Below, one piece after another: positions 60,041-64,000 of a stretch of 64,000 bases of DNA. Position 1 is the first letter of the stretch. Each line of letters starts with the position of its first letter. The DNA lies in contig CANIVT010000014.1 in NCBI GenBank assembly GCA_947471565.1, positions 1 through 64,000 on the forward strand, given 5' to 3'. A program made the translations under genes and the position numbers. The notes below the pieces were generated by a model, which was not told where the DNA came from, ran no database searches, and saw only the letters and a program-made list of their open reading frames with translations. The stretch comes from Spartobacteria bacterium (GTDB lineage Bacteria; Verrucomicrobiota; Verrucomicrobiia; Chthoniobacterales; UBA6821).

Positions 60041-61272
60041 ACCGTAAAGGCCGCGAGGATCAGTCCCGCCGATCCGAGATAGGCCAGCCCGCTCCAGGAA
60101 ATCGCCACTCCCATCCGCGCCATCTGCGCCGTACCGGATCCACCCGAGGAGATCACTCCGACAATCAGCGGGCCCAGCGCACCGCCTCCCCAACCGCAAA
60201 GATTCATCAGCCCCACGACGGAACCGCGTTCCCGCGAATCCACGAATTCGAAGACCGAGGCAAAGATCCCTCCGTCGTAAGCACCCTTGCAGAGGCCGAA
60301 GCAGAGCATCGCCCCCATTAGCAGCGGCAGCGTCGGTGCTGCGCCGACCAGCACCACACAGAGAGTACCGACCAGGAGGGCCCCCGCCTGAACGAGCATG
60401 CGGGCGCCCCTCAGCTTCGGGGACAGATGATCGGCCAACATGCCGGAAAGGGGTGCGCTCACCGCACAGGCCACCTGGATCGCGGCCACGGCGGAGAATC
60501 CCGCCGCCACAAGACCGAGATGGAATTTCTCAAACAGGAAGGTCGGCGCCCAGATCAGGAAAATCGCGGAGACACCGTTCGCAAGGGCAAAGGCGGCTGC
60601 CAGCAACAGGATGCCGGGACGGGAAATCAGTCCCGCAAAGGTACGGAGGAAAGCCTTCGGGGGCTCAACGGGTGCGCCTGAGGCACCGTGACGCATTTCC
60701 CTCAGGCGGAGGATCAGGATCACCGAGAGGAGAATCCCGGCACCGCCAAAGGCATAGAACGTCCAGCGCCAGCCGTAGTGCTCGGCGATCACCGCACCGA
60801 GCCATCCCCCGGCGATCGTGCCGACATAGACGGCGGACTGATGGAACGAGAGAGCGGTCGACCGTGTCCGTGCACCATGGTGATCGGAGAGAAGGGAGGC
60901 AGCCGCCGGGAAATAGACCGATTCCCCCAGCCCGATCAGCGATCGTGCCGCCACGAATTGCCAGAGCTTCCCGCACCATCCCGTCGCGGCCGTCATAAGG
61001 CTCCAGAACAGGCAGCCACCCAGAATAAGCCCCTTCCGGTTGAGCCGATCCCCTGCATAGCCGGCAAAAGGGGCCGATGCGGCATAGACCCACATGAAGG
61101 AACTGCCGATCAGTCCAAGCTGCACCTTGGAAAACCCGAAATCACGCTCCAGCAGGGGAAAGAGACTGCTGATGGCCTGGCGGTCGGCGTAGTTGAGCAG
61201 ACAGACCCACCAGAGCAGGGCCAGCACGATCCATTTCTCGCGATGGCAGGGAGTTGATGCGGAAGCTGGCAT
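60007..61272 (-). CDS. MFS transporter
   Basis: 421 residues, 12 membrane helices. Seen: LNYADRQAISSLFPLLERDFG, the usual start of the ACS (anion/hexuronate/sugar-acid) subfamily, GYAGDRLNRKGLILGG (loop 2-3 motif), and ARSLIGLGESVYFPAA. The substrate is likely an organic acid or sugar acid. Convergent with the NlpC/P60-like gene, with 34 shared bases. Starts 57 bases from bioA on the opposite strand. Confidence 0.88.
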   Translation of the reverse strand: MPASASTPCHREKWIVLALLWWVCLLNYADRQAISSLFPLLERDFGFSKVQLGLIGSSFMWVYAASAPFAGYAGDRLNRKGLILGGCLFWSLMTAATGWCGKLWQFVAARSLIGLGESVYFPAAASLLSDHHGARTRSTALSFHQSAVYVGTIAGGWLGAVIAEHYGWRWTFYAFGGAGILLSVILILRLREMRHGASGAPVEPPKAFLRTFAGLISRPGILLLAAAFALANGVSAIFLIWAPTFLFEKFHLGLVAAGFSAVAAIQVACAVSAPLSGMLADHLSPKLRGARMLVQAGALLVGTLCVVLVGAAPTLPLLMGAMLCFGLCKGAYDGGIFASVFEFVDSRERGSVVGLMNLCGWGGGALGPLIVGVISSGGSGTAQMARMGVAISWSGLAYLGSAGLILAAFTVYRRDSFPKPH

Positions 61273-61329
61273 GACGGGGGATTTGCGGTTCCCAATCCAA
61301 CCGGAAACCTGTGAAATGAAAAGCCACGG

Positions 61330-62649
61330 ATGAAAGGCTCCTCTCCAGATTTACCCTCTTCTCTAACAGCTCGCGACACGGCAACGATCTGGCATCCCTT
61401 CACCCAGCACGGTCTGGGCAGGCCCCTCCTGCCGATCACAGAGGCCAAGGGATCTACCCTGCGTGATGAGACGGGGCGCGAGTATCTCGACATGATCTCC
61501 TCGTGGTGGGTGAACCTCCACGGACACGGACGACCCGAACTGGCTCAGGCCGTTTCCGATCAGGTCCTGCGGCTCGACCATGTGCAGTTCGCCGGCGCGA
61601 CCCACGAACCTGCCGTCATGCTTGCGGAGCGCCTGCTCGAGAAGGCAGGCCTGACGGGAGCCGCCCGCGTCTTTTACTCGGACAACGGCTCCACGGCCGT
61701 TGAGTCCGCCGTCAAGATCGCCCATCAGCATTGGGTAAACCGAGGCACCCCGCGACACCTCTTCGCAACCCTCAGAGGAGCCTATCACGGCGACACCGTC
61801 GGAGCGATGAGCATGGGGCGCAGTTCCGGATTCTTCGACGCCTTCGGCGGCCTGCTCTTCGAGACGGTGGCGCTTCCCGTGCCGCTGGTCTGGAACGGAT
61901 TTGCCAACGTGGAGGGGGAACGAGCGGCCCTCGACGAAATCGCGCGTCTCCTGGAAACCGAGGCCCACTCGCTCGCCGGACTCATCGTGGAGCCGCTGGT
62001 GCAGGGGGCAGGAGGGATGCGGTTCCATTCCGCGCACTTCCTCTCCGCGCTTTGCGGGATGTTCCGGGAGCAAGGAATCCCCGTGATCTTTGACGAGGTG
62101 ATGACGGGATTCGGCCGCACGGGGAGCTTCTTTGCCTACCAGCAGACAGAATTCCTCCCCGATCTGATCTGCCTCTCCAAGGGAATCACCGGAGGCATCA
62201 TGCCGCTGGCCGTCACGATCGCCTCCAATGATCTGTTCGACTCCTTCCTCGGCAACGACTTCTCGAGGGCGCTGGCCCATGGTCACAGCTACACGGCAAA
62301 TCCCGTCGCCTGCGCGGCCTCCCTCGCGAGCCTCGACCTCCACGAGAGCACCGCCTCGCTGGATCAGGTGGCGCGGATCAACCGCTGCATGGCGCGTCAT
62401 CTCGACCTTCTCGCATCCCACCCCAAGATCGAAAAAACGCGCCTTCTTGGAGGCATCGCCGCCTTCGATCTGGCGGGAACCGACTCCGGCTACTCTGCAG
62501 GAGCGGGCAGGGAACTGGCCTCAGCGCTTCAGGAGCAGGGCATCCTGCTCAGACCGCTCGGTAACGTGATCTACCTAATTCCCCCCTACTGCATCACGGA
62601 CGAGGAGATCGACCGGGCCTTTAACGCTATCCTCTCCTGCATCGGGTAG
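61330..62649 (+). CDS. bioA: Adenosylmethionine-8-amino-7-oxononanoate aminotransferase
   Basis: PLP transaminase of biotin synthesis, making DAPA with SAM as amino donor. 439 residues. Seen: TIWHPFTQH at the N-terminus (the BioA hallmark), SSWWVNLHGHG, DNGSTAVESAVKIA, GAYHGDTVGAMSMG, the PLP lysine in CLSKGITGG, and HGHSYTANPVACAA. No bioB, bioF or bioD is adjacent. It is followed by the MlaE-type genes, with the next ORF starting about 40 bases later. Confidence 0.94.
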   Translation: MKGSSPDLPSSLTARDTATIWHPFTQHGLGRPLLPITEAKGSTLRDETGREYLDMISSWWVNLHGHGRPELAQAVSDQVLRLDHVQFAGATHEPAVMLAERLLEKAGLTGAARVFYSDNGSTAVESAVKIAHQHWVNRGTPRHLFATLRGAYHGDTVGAMSMGRSSGFFDAFGGLLFETVALPVPLVWNGFANVEGERAALDEIARLLETEAHSLAGLIVEPLVQGAGGMRFHSAHFLSALCGMFREQGIPVIFDEVMTGFGRTGSFFAYQQTEFLPDLICLSKGITGGIMPLAVTIASNDLFDSFLGNDFSRALAHGHSYTANPVACAASLASLDLHESTASLDQVARINRCMARHLDLLASHPKIEKTRLLGGIAAFDLAGTDSGYSAGAGRELASALQEQGILLRPLGNVIYLIPPYCITDEEIDRAFNAILSCIG

Positions 62650-62688
62650 TGATTGTCTCCGCACCCGCATCCTGACAAAGATCATCGG

Positions 62689-63468
62689 ATGGTCTCACAG
62701 CTCGGCCGCCAAACTCTGGGAGTGATTTTCGGACTGGGCGATTTCGCGCTCTTTACCGGAAACTCCTTCCTGGCCGCGCTCGGCTCGAGAAAACTCTTCC
62801 GACGCATCGTCCGCTCACTTCACGAACAGGGTACCGTCTGCCTCCCGGTGATCCTCATCGTGGGAATCTTCACAGGCCTCGTCCTCGGACTCCAGGGCTA
62901 CCATGTGCTCAACCGCTTCGGCTCCTCGGGACTGCTCGGCGCGCTGGTTTCCCTGAGCCTCATCCGCGAGATGGCTCCGGTACTCGCCTCCCTCATGCTC
63001 GTCGGTCAGGCTGGATCGGCGCTGGCCGCTGAACTTGGCATGCAGCGCCAGACCGAGCAGATCGTGGCTCTCGAGACCATGGGCATCGAGAGTCACGGGT
63101 ATCTCGTCTCCCCCCGCCTCATCGCCTCGGTCTTCACCTTTCCCGCCCAGACGGCACTTTTTGTGGTGGTCGGTCTCTGGGGCGGTGCCCTCTCGGGCTC
63201 CGTGCTACTGGGAGTCGATTCCGGCGTCTACTGGTCGTCCGTGGAGCACGCCGTGGAGGGACGCGATCTCCGCGAGTGCTTCATCAAGGCGATCCTCTTC
63301 GGACTGCTCTCGATCTCCCTCTGCGCTTACCAGGGATTCCATGCAGACCGCAATCGATCGGTCACAGGCGCTCGCGCCGTGAGCGCCGCGACGACCAGGG
63401 CCGTCGTCCTCTCCAGCATTCTGATCCTGGTGGTCGATTACGCGGTCAGTTCCTTCTTCGTCCGATGA
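62689..63468 (+). CDS. MlaE-type ABC transporter permease
   Basis: Lipid-transport permease of the MlaE/YrbE family. 259 residues from the ATG at 62689; a TTG at 62653 would add twelve. Five or six membrane helices with FTGLVLGLQGYHVLNRFG, REMAPVLASLMLVGQAGSALAAELG (the conserved EP/ExxG loop region), and QIVALETMGIESHGYLVSPR. Its TGA overlaps the ATG of the ATPase gene by four bases. MlaD-like partners may follow beyond the window. Confidence 0.92.
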   Translation: MVSQLGRQTLGVIFGLGDFALFTGNSFLAALGSRKLFRRIVRSLHEQGTVCLPVILIVGIFTGLVLGLQGYHVLNRFGSSGLLGALVSLSLIREMAPVLASLMLVGQAGSALAAELGMQRQTEQIVALETMGIESHGYLVSPRLIASVFTFPAQTALFVVVGLWGGALSGSVLLGVDSGVYWSSVEHAVEGRDLRECFIKAILFGLLSISLCAYQGFHADRNRSVTGARAVSAATTRAVVLSSILILVVDYAVSSFFVR

Positions 63469-64000
63469 AACCCGGCTCCTTTGTTGAACATGCCCTTCGG
63501 GTGGAGGGGTTGAAAAAAAGTTTCAACGGACGCCCTGTGCTCCGGGGAATCGACCTCGCCGTACCACGCGGAAGCGTCTTCACCGTACTGGGCCCGAGCG
63601 GTGCCGGTAAATCGGTTTTCCTCAAATGCCTCGCCAATATCCTGCAGCCAGAGGAGGGAAAAATCACCTTCGACGGACGTTCCATGGGCCGCGGCAGCGA
63701 TCCCGAGGTGAAAGCTGAATTCCGCAAGCGCTGCAGCTTCCTGTTTCAGGCAAATGCGCTCCTTGATTCGTTGACCGCCCTCGAGAATGTTGCCCTGCCG
63801 CTGGAGCAGACCACCACTCTGAATGATGCGGAAATACGCGATCGCAGCATGGAAGCACTCAGGCAGTTGGAGATGCACGAGTTCGCCGAACTTCACCCGG
63901 GTGAACTCTCCGGAGGCATGCAGAAACGCCTCGCACTCGCCCGTGCGATCGTGACACGCCCCGAACTCGTCATCTTCGACGAACCGACCGCAGGACTCGA
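63465..64000 (+). CDS. MlaF-type ABC transporter ATPase, cut by right edge
   Basis: 178 codons visible, frame open at the right edge. Walker A GPSGAGKS, Q-loop FLFQANALLDSLT, signature ELSGGMQKRLALARAI and Walker B LVIFDEPTAGLD are all present, the order and wording of MlaF. It overlaps the permease stop by four bases and so forms one phospholipid-transport unit. Not in the supplied ORF list because no stop lies inside the window. Confidence 0.93.
   Translation, partial: MKPGSFVEHALRVEGLKKSFNGRPVLRGIDLAVPRGSVFTVLGPSGAGKSVFLKCLANILQPEEGKITFDGRSMGRGSDPEVKAEFRKRCSFLFQANALLDSLTALENVALPLEQTTTLNDAEIRDRSMEALRQLEMHEFAELHPGELSGGMQKRLALARAIVTRPELVIFDEPTAGL

Overview
The window looks like chromosome from a moderately GC-rich bacterium of the Verrucomicrobiota, or a close PVC relative. 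This rests on gene content and is an inference: a paired DUF1800/DUF1501 locus, a secreted CAZyme operon, a chalcone-isomerase-like exported protein, lipoproteins with a clear lipobox, and weak or absent Shine-Dalgarno sequences. No rRNA or other taxonomic marker is present.

Layout. 0-5.6 kb (minus): speA-gcvT-gcvH-gcvP, with gcvP cut by the left edge. 5.8-9.5 kb: larC, then tatC-argH and an SRP RNA. 9.6-16.0 kb: a membrane coiled-coil protein with a lipoprotein, ruvC-lipB, the minus-strand run rpoZ-smpB-trpE-trpG, and lepB. 16-22.4 kb: argG, small lipoprotein, tRNA-Lys, methyltransferase, exported peroxiredoxin, TPR lipoprotein, a heptanucleotide tandem array, ilvD. 22.5-30.1 kb (minus): small membrane protein, ppk2, dsbD, ABC ATPase, trmL, DUF1501, DUF1800. 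30.2-37.9 kb: beta-CASP hydrolase, CHI-like protein, fumC, mdh, HU, gamma carbonic anhydrase-like protein, DUF151 nuclease, dcd, separated by several palindromic intergenic repeats.

38.1-44.95 kb is the standout. A fused SpmA/SpmB-type membrane gene ends in a 3' segment that recurs twice more downstream. Between the copies sit an MNT-HEPN pair and an antitoxin/RelE pair. Beyond the last copy is an AT-rich, compact Zorya-type anti-phage operon (ZorA-like motor, ZorB-like OmpA stator, HNH nuclease; type II architecture). Copies 1 and 2 differ at 15 of 186 bases, every one a synonymous third-position change, which points to serial arrival of cassettes carrying homologous gene ends rather than duplication followed by decay. 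This resembles the tandem layout of SCC elements at rlmH, but no recombinase is visible.

45-47.7 kb (minus): nuoE-nuoF-DUF423-yjbQ. 47.9-56.6 kb (plus): a secreted carbohydrate operon (GH36-like alpha-galactosidase, aldo/keto reductase, 1359-residue lyase-like protein, beta-propeller protein), then tRNA-Asn. 56.8-58.6 kb: a GH29-like secreted protein and a GH95-like C-terminal remnant. 58.6-64 kb: a C39-like peptidase and an NlpC/P60-like protein with overlapping divergent starts, an MFS transporter, bioA, and an MlaE/MlaF transporter cut by the right edge.
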